Of a stretch of 64,000 nucleotides of DNA, positions 1-8,027 are shown one piece after another. The notes under the pieces are model-generated. The model did not search any database. It had not been told where the DNA came from and saw nothing but the letters and a program-made list of their open reading frames with translations. The position numbers and the translations under genes were made by a program. Where the stretch lies: assembly GCA_958421945.1 (NCBI GenBank), contig CATZMZ010000002.1, positions 62,001 to 126,000 of the forward strand, in the 5' to 3' direction. The DNA comes from an uncultured Eubacteriales bacterium (GTDB lineage Bacteria > Bacillota > Clostridia > Christensenellales > Borkfalkiaceae). Positions within the stretch are counted from its first letter, which is position 1, and every line of letters begins with the position of its first letter.

Positions 1-2
1 AC

Positions 3-260
3 GCGCTCGCTTTTCTTGCTACGCTCGGCAGCACGGGCGAAAGGTTCGACTACGTGTTTATCGACGCGCCTTACGCTTCCGAAGCGGGCGAAAAAGCAGT
101 CTGCGCGGCGGCTTCCGTTATTAACGCGGACGGCGAAATTATTTACGAGAACGAAAAGCCGTTGTCCGACGCACCCGACGGGCTTTACGTTTCGGACGAG
201 CGCAAATACGGCAGGGCAAGGCTTACCTTTTTAAAGCTTAAAGAAAATGGAAAAAGTTAA
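3..260 (+). CDS. rsmD: RsmD-like 16S rRNA (guanine-966-N2) methyltransferase, C-terminal part
   Basis: This is the 3' end of a gene that begins upstream of the window; about 85 residues are present. The frame reads through FDYVFIDAPYAS, which resembles the D-P-P-Y-type catalytic motif of RsmD with an alanine in place of the first proline, and ends with the family-typical RYGRARLTFLKL-like strand (here KYGRARLTFLKL). RsmD methylates G966 of 16S rRNA in the assembling small subunit. The gene overlaps coaD by 14 bases, and rsmD-coaD is a common pair in Bacillota, which supports both calls. The start and N-terminal SAM-binding half cannot be seen. Confidence 0.8.
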   Translation, partial: ALAFLATLGSTGERFDYVFIDAPYASEAGEKAVCAAASVINADGEIIYENEKPLSDAPDGLYVSDERKYGRARLTFLKLKENGKS

Positions 261-849
261 AGCGGAAAAGTCCGAAAACGCGTGCAAAATCGTTAAAGAA
301 GAAAAAACGGAAAACGCGCGCAAAACCGGCGTGAGCTGCGTGTTTGCGGGGACGTTCGACCCGCTTACCGTGGGACACGAAAACGTTATCGACAAATGCC
401 TTGCGCTGTACGACAGGGTGTTCGTCGTTATCGGCGAAAATCCTCTTAAAGCTCCCGCTTTTTCGCTCGAAGAACGGGCGGCTGTTTTACGCGCGGTCTA
501 CGGCGACGTCGCGCGCGTTTGCATAACCGATTATGCGGCGCATAAAGATGATTACGCGGGGTTTTTACGCGATAACGGCGTAACCGTTTACGTGCGCGGG
601 GTAAGGAACGAAACGGACAAGGCTTACGAGGACGAGTACGCCGCAAAAAACGCGCAGCTTTACCCGTTTATAAAAACCGTGTATCTTGCTCCGGACGAAA
701 AATACAGAGCAGTCAGTTCCTCGCTCGTCAGAAAAAAGCTGAAAAACGGCGAGGATTTAACGGGGCTTTTATCGGAGAAGGCGTTGAAAACGGTGACAGC
801 GTTACTTGAAAAACGCAAGCGAGAAAAGCAAGCCGAAACAAAAGCTTAA
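247..849 (+). CDS. coaD: Phosphopantetheine adenylyltransferase (CoaD) with charged N-terminal extension
   Basis: CoaD transfers AMP from ATP to 4'-phosphopantetheine, the penultimate step of coenzyme A synthesis, in the cytoplasm. The nucleotidyltransferase signature GTFDPLTVGH lies at residues 35-44 (T41-x-G-H44), YVRGVRNETD is near 115-124, and the VSSSLVR ATP-phosphate loop is near 156-162. At 200 aa it is about 40 residues longer than usual. The extra residues are a Lys/Glu-rich N-terminal stretch containing two similar units (EKSENACK, EKTENARK) and a short basic tail. The ATG at 247 lies inside the end of rsmD, which favours translational coupling. A GTG at 331 would give a normal-length protein but has no visible ribosome binding site. 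The 3' end overlaps the convergent ylbJ by about 48 bases. Confidence 0.93.
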   Translation: MEKVKAEKSENACKIVKEEKTENARKTGVSCVFAGTFDPLTVGHENVIDKCLALYDRVFVVIGENPLKAPAFSLEERAAVLRAVYGDVARVCITDYAAHKDDYAGFLRDNGVTVYVRGVRNETDKAYEDEYAAKNAQLYPFIKTVYLAPDEKYRAVSSSLVRKKLKNGEDLTGLLSEKALKTVTALLEKRKREKQAETKA

Positions 850-1866
850 AACCGCTTCCAGCGCTTTGGCGGCAAGAAAGGGGGCGGTTTTTATTTTTGC
901 CGTTTTAAGGTACGCCGCCGACTGAACGAGTACGCATGCTCCGCCGAAGCCGCTTATCGCAGCCGCCGAAGGCAGCGCAAGAAAGGTTTTCCCGCCCGAG
1001 GATAATGCTTTAAGTCCGCCCGTCATCTCCAAAAGACCCGCGGATATTCCGTTTTTAACGTTTTCGTCGTCGGTGAAAACGCCGATCAGGCTTTTAACGG
1101 GCTTAAGCGCGCCCGCGTCGTTAAGTATTTCGGCGATAACCGTGAAAACCGCGATAAGTCCGCCAACAACAAGTACGGAAATAACCGCGGAATATATCCC
1201 GTCGTAAAGGGGGTTGCCGCCGTCCGATTCCGGACGGCGGCAATGATCCGTCCGCCGCGCGGCGGCTTTGTTTCGGTTTTTTTTATAAAACGAGAAAATA
1301 ACGCCCGTAAAAAGCGCAGCAAGCACGTTGCACGCTAAAACGCACGCGCCGAAGGTCTTATCGTTAAACATTATTCCGCCCACCCCCGCAATGATGAACA
1401 TAGGCGATGGTAAAGAGCAAATTGCCGCCGCGCGCACACTCTCTGCGTCCGAAAGACAACCGTTCGTTTTTAAATCCGCGACGAGTTTTGCGCCGACGGG
1501 GTAGCCGGACAGCGCGCTCATAACGAAAGCAAAGCCGGCGTTGCCGTTCAGGTTAAACAGCTTACGCACGGGCGGGGAAAGTTTGTCGGAAAGCTTAGCC
1601 GTTACCGAAAGTTCGGACAGCAACGCCGTGATGAAAAAATAGGGCAGAAGCGCGGGCAGCACGCTCGCCGCCCAAAGTTTTACGCCGTCCGTCACCGCAT
1701 AGGAATAGCCTTTGCCGAAAGCAAGCGCGCCCGCAAAGGCAATAAGCGCGAAAAACAGCGCGTATTCGTTAAGGGCTTTCGTCTTTATCGTCGCACTTAA
1801 TCCCGATTTTTTCGCCGAGGCTGCCGCCGACGACGCCGAATTCGATTCGGAAAAATTTTTAATCAT
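802..1866 (-). CDS. ylbJ: Sporulation integral membrane protein, YlbJ-like
   Basis: This is a 354-aa polytopic membrane protein with about eight hydrophobic segments. After a Ser/Ala-rich N-terminus it carries KLWAASVLPALLPYFFITALL and the conserved SGYPVGAKLVADL segment near the middle, both typical of YlbJ, which belongs to the nucleoside-recognition-domain superfamily. In Bacillus subtilis ylbJ is controlled by sigma-E and needed for normal spore cortex and heat resistance; the same role here is inference. The ATG at 1866 has no Shine-Dalgarno sequence; a TAATAT box ends about eight bases upstream. The gene diverges from rarA across 55 bases and overlaps the end of coaD. Confidence 0.8.
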   Translation of the reverse strand: MIKNFSESNSASSAAASAKKSGLSATIKTKALNEYALFFALIAFAGALAFGKGYSYAVTDGVKLWAASVLPALLPYFFITALLSELSVTAKLSDKLSPPVRKLFNLNGNAGFAFVMSALSGYPVGAKLVADLKTNGCLSDAESVRAAAICSLPSPMFIIAGVGGIMFNDKTFGACVLACNVLAALFTGVIFSFYKKNRNKAAARRTDHCRRPESDGGNPLYDGIYSAVISVLVVGGLIAVFTVIAEILNDAGALKPVKSLIGVFTDDENVKNGISAGLLEMTGGLKALSSGGKTFLALPSAAAISGFGGACVLVQSAAYLKTAKIKTAPFLAAKALEAVLSFCFGLLFSLAFFK

Positions 1867-1884
1867 AATATATCATATTACCGC

Positions 1885-1913
1885 TTGATTAAAAATACGC
1901 GATATGATACAAT
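1885..1913 (+). promoter_or_regulatory. Sigma-A promoter of rarA, predicted leaderless
   Basis: TTGATT at 1885-1890 is followed after 17 bases by TACAAT at 1908-1913. The predicted transcription start is about 1920, two bases before the preferred rarA ATG at 1922. No ribosome binding site is possible in such a transcript. Confidence 0.55.
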
Positions 1914-1921
1914 ATTTTCGT

Positions 1922-3229
1922 ATGGATTTATTCGATTTAGCAAACGAGAATAAAAAGAACGTTCCGCTTGCCGAAAGAATGCGGGCAAGAACGCTGTCCG
2001 AATTTTTGGGGCAGGAACATATAGTGTCCGAAACGGGACTTTTGCGCAGGGCGATTAAACTTGACAGATTAGGCAGCTGCATTTTCTGGGGTCCGCCCGG
2101 TTGCGGCAAAACCACGCTCGCAAACGTTATCGCGAATAACACCGACGGCAACTTCGTTAAGCTTAACGCGGTGTCGGCAGGCGTGGCGGACGTAAAAAAA
2201 GTCGTTGACGAGGCGCGTTCGAACGCCAAAATGTACGGTAAAAAAACCTACCTTTTGTTGGACGAATGTCATCGTTTCAGCAAAACTCAAAGCGACAGTC
2301 TTTTGCCCGCCATCGAGAACGGCGATATAATATTTATCGGTTCTACCACCGAAAACCCCTTCGCCGCGATGACACCCGCTATCGTTTCGCGCTGTCGCGT
2401 GTTCGAGTTAAAGCGATTGTCGGAGGAAAACGTTGCCGCCGCGCTTAAAAATGCACTCGTCGATAAGGAACGCGGTCTCGGCAATATGGACGTCGTTGCG
2501 GACGAGGACGCGATATCGCACATAGCGCGCGTCGCCGCGGGCGACCTTCGCGTTGCCTATAACGCGTTAGAGCTTGCCGTGCTTACCACCCCGCCGGATG
2601 GCGACGGCGTAATCCGCATTACCCTTAAAGACGCGGAGGAGAGTATTCAGCAAAAGGCCATGTCTTTTGACGAGCAGATGTATTACGATATGCTTTCCGC
2701 GTTCTGCAAAAGTTTAAGGGGTTCGGACGCGAACGCCGCGCTGTATTATATGCAAAGGTTGGTTAAAGGCGGGTGCGACCCGTTGTTAATCGCAAGGCGG
2801 GTGATAGCGCATTCCGCGGAGGACGTGGGCATGGCTGATCCGCAGGCTTTGATCATCGCGACGAGCGCGTATCTCGCGCTGGAAAAAATGGGGCTACCCG
2901 AGGGGCTGTTGCCGTTGTCGGAAGCGATTATCTACGTTTGCGAGGCGGAAAAATCCAACTCGGTGGTTATCGCCAAAGACGCCGCCGGTTACGATGCGGA
3001 GCACGTTAAAGACGACAACGTTCCGCCATGGGTTAAAAACGCGGTTTATGGTTCTGAAGAGGACAAGGCGCAAGCGCGTAAATACAAGTATCCGCACGAT
3101 TACGGCGGTTATTGCGAGCAGCAGTACCTGCCCGATTCGTTAAAGGACAGAATATATTATATTCCGAGCAATCACGGCTACGAAAAAACAGTGAAAGAAA
3201 TAAGAATAAAAAATGGTAAGAAAAATTAA
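1922..3229 (+). CDS. rarA: Replication-associated recombination protein A (RarA/MgsA AAA+ ATPase)
   Basis: RarA is a clamp-loader-like AAA+ ATPase that acts at stalled replication forks. Visible motifs are the Walker A loop GPPGCGKTT, a Walker B-like LLLDECHRF (family usually DEIHRF), the sensor-1 region IIFIGSTTENP, and the C-terminal tetramerisation region around AEDVGMADPQAL. The length of about 435 aa is normal. I chose ATG 1922 (MDLFDLAN) over the in-frame ATG at 1904, because the earlier one lies upstream of the promoter's predicted start and adds six atypical residues. tex begins three bases after its stop, so the two probably form one transcript. Confidence 0.93.
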   Translation: MDLFDLANENKKNVPLAERMRARTLSEFLGQEHIVSETGLLRRAIKLDRLGSCIFWGPPGCGKTTLANVIANNTDGNFVKLNAVSAGVADVKKVVDEARSNAKMYGKKTYLLLDECHRFSKTQSDSLLPAIENGDIIFIGSTTENPFAAMTPAIVSRCRVFELKRLSEENVAAALKNALVDKERGLGNMDVVADEDAISHIARVAAGDLRVAYNALELAVLTTPPDGDGVIRITLKDAEESIQQKAMSFDEQMYYDMLSAFCKSLRGSDANAALYYMQRLVKGGCDPLLIARRVIAHSAEDVGMADPQALIIATSAYLALEKMGLPEGLLPLSEAIIYVCEAEKSNSVVIAKDAAGYDAEHVKDDNVPPWVKNAVYGSEEDKAQARKYKYPHDYGGYCEQQYLPDSLKDRIYYIPSNHGYEKTVKEIRIKNGKKN

Positions 3230-3232
3230 ATT

Positions 3233-5527
3233 ATGGACTATTCAGCAAAACTCGCAAACGAATTCAATCTTCGCGCGGAACATTCCGCAAATATCGTCGC
3301 GCTTATAGACGAGGGCAATACCATACCGTTTATAGCGCGTTACAGAAAAGAAATGACCGGCTCTTGCGACGACCAGGTGCTGCGCGAATTTTCGGACAGG
3401 CTTAAATACCTGCGCAACCTCGACAAGAGAAAGCAGGAGGTTTCCGACAGCATTACCGAACAGGGCAAAATGACGGACGAAATAACACTCGCTCTCGTTA
3501 AAGCAGAAACGATGACGGAAGTCGAGGATATTTACCGTCCGTTCAAGCAAAAACGCAAAACGCGCGCTTCCGTCGCCGTGGAAAAGGGGCTTTCGCCTCT
3601 TGCGGAATTTATCCTTTTGCAGGATAAGAACGCCGACCCGCTCGCCGAAGCGGGAAAGTACGTCAATTCGGAAAAGGGCGTGGAAAACGCCGAGCAGGCG
3701 TTAAAAGGCGCGGCGGACATCATTGCGGAAAAGGTTTCCGACGACGCGGAACTGCGCAAAACGCTTCGCAAAAAAATTACCGAAACGGGCGAGCTTTCGT
3801 GTAAGCTTCTGGAACACGAAAACGCCAAAACGTACGATATGTACGCCGATTATTCGGAAAAAATTTCAAAAATCCCCTCGCACAGGGTTCTCGCCATCAA
3901 TCGCGGCGAGAAAGAGGAGTGTTTAAGGGTGAACGTCGTCGTGGATACGGAAGCGTTCGTTGCGGCGATTCGTTCCGTTTACGTTAAAAACGACGGCGCA
4001 TGCGCGAAAATCGTCGCGGACGCATGCGAGGACGCTTATTCCCGCCTTATTTTCCCGTCGGTGGAAAGGGAAGTCAGAAACGAACTTACCGACATGGCGA
4101 ACGAGCAGGCGATTAAAATGTTCGACGTCAATCTTCGTCCGCTCTTGCTGCAACCGCCCCTTAAAGGGAAGGTTATTCTGGGACTTGACCCCGCTTACAG
4201 AACGGGTTGCAAAATCGCGGTAATAGACGACGGCGGAAACGTTCTCGCTACCACGGTTATCTATCCCACGCCGCCGCAAAACAAGATAGAAGAAGCGGAA
4301 GCCAAGCTGCTCGCGCTGATAGACAAGTATAAGGTGGACGTTATTTCGATAGGTAACGGCACGGCGAGTAAGGAAAGCGAAATATTCGTGGCGGGGCTTA
4401 TTAAAAAATGCGCTCGCCCGGTGGCTTACGCCGTGGTAAACGAAGCGGGAGCGTCCGTTTACAGCGCGTCAAAGCTCGGCGCGGAGGAATTCCCCGATTT
4501 CGACGTTACGCAAAGGTCGGCGGTATCCATTGCGAGAAGATTGCAAGACCCGCTTGCGGAGCTTATTAAAATAGACGTTAAATCGATAGGCGTCGGGCAG
4601 TATCAGCACGATATGCCGGAGGCTCGGCTGGAAGAAGTTCTCGGCGGTGTCGTGGAGGACTGCGTAAACTCCGTCGGCGTGGATTTGAACACCGCTTCGG
4701 CAAGCCTTTTGTCTTACGTCGCGGGGTTAAACAGCGGTATCGCCAAAAATATTATAGAATACAGAAAGGAGCAGCCGTTTAAGTCGCGCGGGGAATTGCT
4801 TAAAGTCAAAAAACTCGGCGCGAAGGCGTACGAGCAATGCGCGGGCTTCCTGCGAATAATCGGCGGCTCGGTGCTTGACAACACCGCAGTTCACCCCGAG
4901 AATTACGACGCGGTCGAAATTTTGCTTAAAGAAACGGATTACAGCTTGTCCGACGTGGAAAAGGGCAATATCGGCGATATAAAAGCGAGAATAGAAAAAA
5001 TCGGTTGGGACAAACTCGCCTTGGATTGCAAAATCGGCGTTCCGACGCTCCGCGACATTGTGGACGAATTGTTAAAACCGGGCAGGGACATAAGAGATAC
5101 GCTTCCGAAACCCGTTCTCCGCAGCGACCTTATGAGTCTTTCCGACTTAAAAGAGGGTATGGAGCTTAACGGCACGGTAAGAAACGTTATAGATTTCGGC
5201 GTATTCGTGGATATAGGCGTCCATCAGGACGGGTTGGTGCATATTTCGCAGATTTCGGATAACTACATCAAGCACCCGTCGGACGCGCTTAAAGTCGGCG
5301 ACGCGGTCAAGGTTAAGGTTCTCGGCGTGGACGAGGTTAAAAAGAAGATTTCGCTAACGCTTAAAACGTCGGAAAACCCGCACGGCATAGCGGTCGGCAA
5401 CCAAAAGACGGACAGAGAAAGAAAACAGGGCAGACGCGAGGCGGATAAAAGAAAGGAAAGACGTAACGCCGAGCCGCAGTCCAAAGAAGAGTTGCTTAAA
5501 GCGTTGTACAAGAAATTCGGAAGATAA
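3233..5527 (+). CDS. tex: Tex family S1 RNA-binding protein
   Basis: This 764-aa protein has the standard Tex architecture: an N-terminal helical region (ARYRKEMTGS near residue 35), a YqgF/RuvX-like nuclease fold (LGLDPAYRTGCKIAV near 320), helix-hairpin-helix repeats (NTASASLLSYVAGL and KVKKLGAKAYEQ), and a C-terminal S1 domain (GMELNGTVRNVIDFGVFVDIG). Tex proteins bind nucleic acid and influence transcription and translation; the exact role is still poorly defined. The C-terminal tail is highly charged and Lys/Arg-rich. It sits three bases behind rarA with only a weak ribosome binding site, consistent with coupling. Confidence 0.95.
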   Translation: MDYSAKLANEFNLRAEHSANIVALIDEGNTIPFIARYRKEMTGSCDDQVLREFSDRLKYLRNLDKRKQEVSDSITEQGKMTDEITLALVKAETMTEVEDIYRPFKQKRKTRASVAVEKGLSPLAEFILLQDKNADPLAEAGKYVNSEKGVENAEQALKGAADIIAEKVSDDAELRKTLRKKITETGELSCKLLEHENAKTYDMYADYSEKISKIPSHRVLAINRGEKEECLRVNVVVDTEAFVAAIRSVYVKNDGACAKIVADACEDAYSRLIFPSVEREVRNELTDMANEQAIKMFDVNLRPLLLQPPLKGKVILGLDPAYRTGCKIAVIDDGGNVLATTVIYPTPPQNKIEEAEAKLLALIDKYKVDVISIGNGTASKESEIFVAGLIKKCARPVAYAVVNEAGASVYSASKLGAEEFPDFDVTQRSAVSIARRLQDPLAELIKIDVKSIGVGQYQHDMPEARLEEVLGGVVEDCVNSVGVDLNTASASLLSYVAGLNSGIAKNIIEYRKEQPFKSRGELLKVKKLGAKAYEQCAGFLRIIGGSVLDNTAVHPENYDAVEILLKETDYSLSDVEKGNIGDIKARIEKIGWDKLALDCKIGVPTLRDIVDELLKPGRDIRDTLPKPVLRSDLMSLSDLKEGMELNGTVRNVIDFGVFVDIGVHQDGLVHISQISDNYIKHPSDALKVGDAVKVKVLGVDEVKKKISLTLKTSENPHGIAVGNQKTDRERKQGRREADKRKERRNAEPQSKEELLKALYKKFGR

Positions 5528-5534
5528 CCGTTAT

Positions 5535-5566
5535 GTTTACGCGCGGCGCGGGCGCGCCGCGCGTAA
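5535..5566. terminator. Perfect GC hairpin after tex, no U-tract
   Basis: A 15-base stem (5535-5549 pairing with 5552-5566) closes on a two-base centre. It is flanked by TTTACG/CGTAAA and is not followed by a run of T on either strand, so it may end transcription by another route or act as an mRNA 3'-end stabiliser. Confidence 0.45.
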
Positions 5567-5689
5567 ATTACAGACGGTTAAAACCCCGAAATCTTAAAAG
5601 AAAAAAGTAAAAACGGCGCGAAAACACTTGCAAACGCTTTGCGCATGCGAGTTTTCGGCTATATAGAATATTTCGTGTTTGGTATTTAT

Positions 5690-7102
5690 ATGTCGGACGA
5701 AAAAAAATTTACGAGCGGTAACCTGTGGAAGCAAATGTTGCTTTTCTGTTTGCCGCTTATGTCTTCTAACCTGTTGCAGGTGTTATTCAATATGTCGGAT
5801 ATCGCCGTCGTGGGGAGATTTTCCGATTCCGGTTCTAAGGCGATAGGCGCGGTCGGCTCTACCGTTACGCTCGTAACCTTATACACGGGCATTTTAATAG
5901 GTATGGGCAGCGGCGTAAACGTTCTCGTTGCGCGGTTTTTCGGCGCGGGCGACGAGGAAAACGTTAAAAAATCCGTACATACCTCCGTTATAATATGCTT
6001 TATCATGGGCGTTATTTTGGCAGTGGTCGGGTTCTTTTCCGCTAACGCCTTTTTAAACATGCTCGGAACGAAAGATACGCTTATCGACGGCGCGAGGACG
6101 TACCTTAAAATTTACGTTCTGGGTATGCCTGCGGTCGCGCTTTATAACTTCGGACACGGCACGTTCAGCGCGATAGGCAACACTAAAAAACCGCTGCTGT
6201 TTTTGTTCGTTTCGGGCGTGCTTAACGTCGTGCTTAACCTGTTTTTCGTTATCGTTTTTAAAATGGACGTGGCAGGCGTGTCCCTCGCAAGCGTTATTTC
6301 ACAATACCTTTCCGCTATTTTGGTGTTAATCGCTTTAATGCGTGAAAAGGGTGCGTATAAGCTGACTTTTTCCTCGCTTAAACTGTCGGGCGATAAGGTC
6401 GGAGAGTTGCTCGCGCTGGGGCTTCCGGCAGGCTTTCAGAACTCTATTTTCAGTATGGCGAACTTGATTATTCAGTCCGCGGTAAACACTTTCCCGTCCA
6501 TCACGGTGGAGGGTAATTCCGCCGCAAGCAACGCGGACGCGCTCGTTTATCACCTCATGGACGCGGTTTATATCGCTTGCGCAAGCTTTATCGGGCAGAA
6601 TTACGGCGCGCGCCAAAAAGAAAGAATTTTACACAGCTATCTTATAAGCAACGTATATTCGTTCGCAATAGGTGCGATTATCGGCGGCTCGCTAGCGCTG
6701 TTCGGCAACGCGTTTTTGTCGATTTTTACAAGCGATTCCGCAGTTATCGCGGAGGGCATGGTAAGGCTGCGCATAATGGGGCTTTCCTATTGCATTTCCG
6801 CGTTTATGGACAGCACGATTTCGGCTTCGCGCGGGATAGGCAAAACCGTCGTCGCCACCGTTATCGTTATTATGGGTTCGTGCGTGTTCAGGGTGGTGTG
6901 GATTTTAACCGTTTTCGCGCATTATAAAACCATCGCATCCATCTATTTGCTTTATCCGTGTTCCTGGACGATTACCGCCGTTGCGGAGGTGTTATATTTC
7001 GTTTTCGCTTACAAAAAAGCCGCGCGAAAGATAGACGAAGAAAAAGCGAAGGAACTGAAAAAAGAAAAAGCCGCCGACGCAGAACCGTCCGCGTCGGCGT
7101 AA
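5690..7102 (+). CDS. MATE family efflux transporter
   Basis: This 470-aa protein has twelve hydrophobic segments arranged as two six-helix halves. The first half starts with LWKQMLLFCLPLMSSNLLQVLFNMSDIAVVGRF, in which the P-x-x-x-x-N-L-x-Q-x-x-x-N-x-x-D pattern is typical of the MATE/MOP superfamily (Na+ or H+ coupled export of cationic compounds). The second half has LGLPAGFQNSIFSMANLIIQ. The substrate cannot be predicted. I chose ATG 5690 (MSDEKKFTSGNLWK), because the longer reading starts at a TTG with an atypical N-terminus. The C-terminus is a Lys/Glu/Ala-rich tail. It is probably monocistronic. Confidence 0.92.
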   Translation: MSDEKKFTSGNLWKQMLLFCLPLMSSNLLQVLFNMSDIAVVGRFSDSGSKAIGAVGSTVTLVTLYTGILIGMGSGVNVLVARFFGAGDEENVKKSVHTSVIICFIMGVILAVVGFFSANAFLNMLGTKDTLIDGARTYLKIYVLGMPAVALYNFGHGTFSAIGNTKKPLLFLFVSGVLNVVLNLFFVIVFKMDVAGVSLASVISQYLSAILVLIALMREKGAYKLTFSSLKLSGDKVGELLALGLPAGFQNSIFSMANLIIQSAVNTFPSITVEGNSAASNADALVYHLMDAVYIACASFIGQNYGARQKERILHSYLISNVYSFAIGAIIGGSLALFGNAFLSIFTSDSAVIAEGMVRLRIMGLSYCISAFMDSTISASRGIGKTVVATVIVIMGSCVFRVVWILTVFAHYKTIASIYLLYPCSWTITAVAEVLYFVFAYKKAARKIDEEKAKELKKEKAADAEPSASA

Positions 7103-7174
7103 AGAATTTTTCGTTAATAAACGGAATTTCCCGCGTTGCGTATCCGATTAACGCGCGACGCGGCTTGCCGATAA

Positions 7175-7900
7175 TTATTCGGGAATAAAGCCTTCGAAGA
7201 TAACGTTGTCGCAAAAGGGCTTAACCCGCTCGTAAACTCCCTGCGAGGTAACCGTCCAGCAAAGCCTGGCTTTGCCTTTCGTTTTTCTCTCGGGAAGGGG
7301 ATAGCCTTTATAATTATAGCTGATAAAATCGGGTCGGATACTTCCGTTAAACGGCATATTTTTTATAACGAACCGCGTAAGCGGTTTTTCGTTTTTTAAA
7401 TCCTCGGGGTCGTTCGTGCCGAGAATACCGCGTATAAAATCGGGCGCAAGCTTCTTAACGCGCTTTATAAAAAACGGGTTAAAGCTTTGCACGGCAAATT
7501 CGCCCTTATACTCTTTAAGCCGCGCCACCGTTTTATCCACGACCGTTTTGTCCGGCTGATTTTTAATTTCAATAAGCAGCGGAACTTTATGTTCAGCGAT
7601 TTTCAATACCTCGTCGAACGTGGGGATTGTTTCGTCCGTTCCGTTAAGGCGCAGAGCTTTAAGGTCCGCGGCGGTCTTTTCGTAAATATACCCGCTTTCG
7701 CCCGTCATTCTGTCAAGCGTTTTGTCGTGGAACGAAAAAAGCACCCCGTCCGTAGATAAATACAGGTCGATTTCAATCGGGTAACCTTTTTCGGCGGCGT
7801 TCCGGTACGCGGACAGGGAATTTTCCGTAAAACCTTCCCCCCAAAGTCCGCGGTGAGCTATGGGTCTGGTCAACAAAAAGTTATCTTTCTTTATTCTCAT
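7175..7900 (-). CDS. Glycerophosphodiester phosphodiesterase family protein
   Basis: This 241-aa TIM-barrel hydrolase is of the GDPD family, which cleaves deacylated phospholipid headgroups to glycerol-3-phosphate and alcohols. Catalytic and metal residues visible are the N-terminal AHRG, ENSLSAYRNAAEKGY, the E-x-D pair in PIEIDLYLSTDG, and FHDKTLDRMTG, followed by PLLIEIKNQ for the third metal ligand. No signal peptide is apparent, so it is probably cytoplasmic. ATG 7900 has a CGGAG ribosome binding site ten bases upstream. It diverges from lepA and stands alone. Confidence 0.88.
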   Translation of the reverse strand: MRIKKDNFLLTRPIAHRGLWGEGFTENSLSAYRNAAEKGYPIEIDLYLSTDGVLFSFHDKTLDRMTGESGYIYEKTAADLKALRLNGTDETIPTFDEVLKIAEHKVPLLIEIKNQPDKTVVDKTVARLKEYKGEFAVQSFNPFFIKRVKKLAPDFIRGILGTNDPEDLKNEKPLTRFVIKNMPFNGSIRPDFISYNYKGYPLPERKTKGKARLCWTVTSQGVYERVKPFCDNVIFEGFIPE

Positions 7901-7922
7901 AAAAACTCCGTTTTTAATTTAG

Positions 7923-7951
7923 TTGCAAAATGTCCGCGTTTAATGTATACT
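7923..7951 (+). promoter_or_regulatory. Sigma-A promoter of lepA-hemW
   Basis: TTGCAA at 7923-7928, a 17-base spacer, and TATACT at 7946-7951. The predicted start is about 7958, leaving a leader of about 70 bases before lepA. Confidence 0.6.
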
Positions 7952-8027
7952 TGAATAGAAAAAAAGGTTAAACTTCGGCGGATATTCGCTTAACGTTATA
8001 TATTGTATCACAAAACGGGTAAAAACA

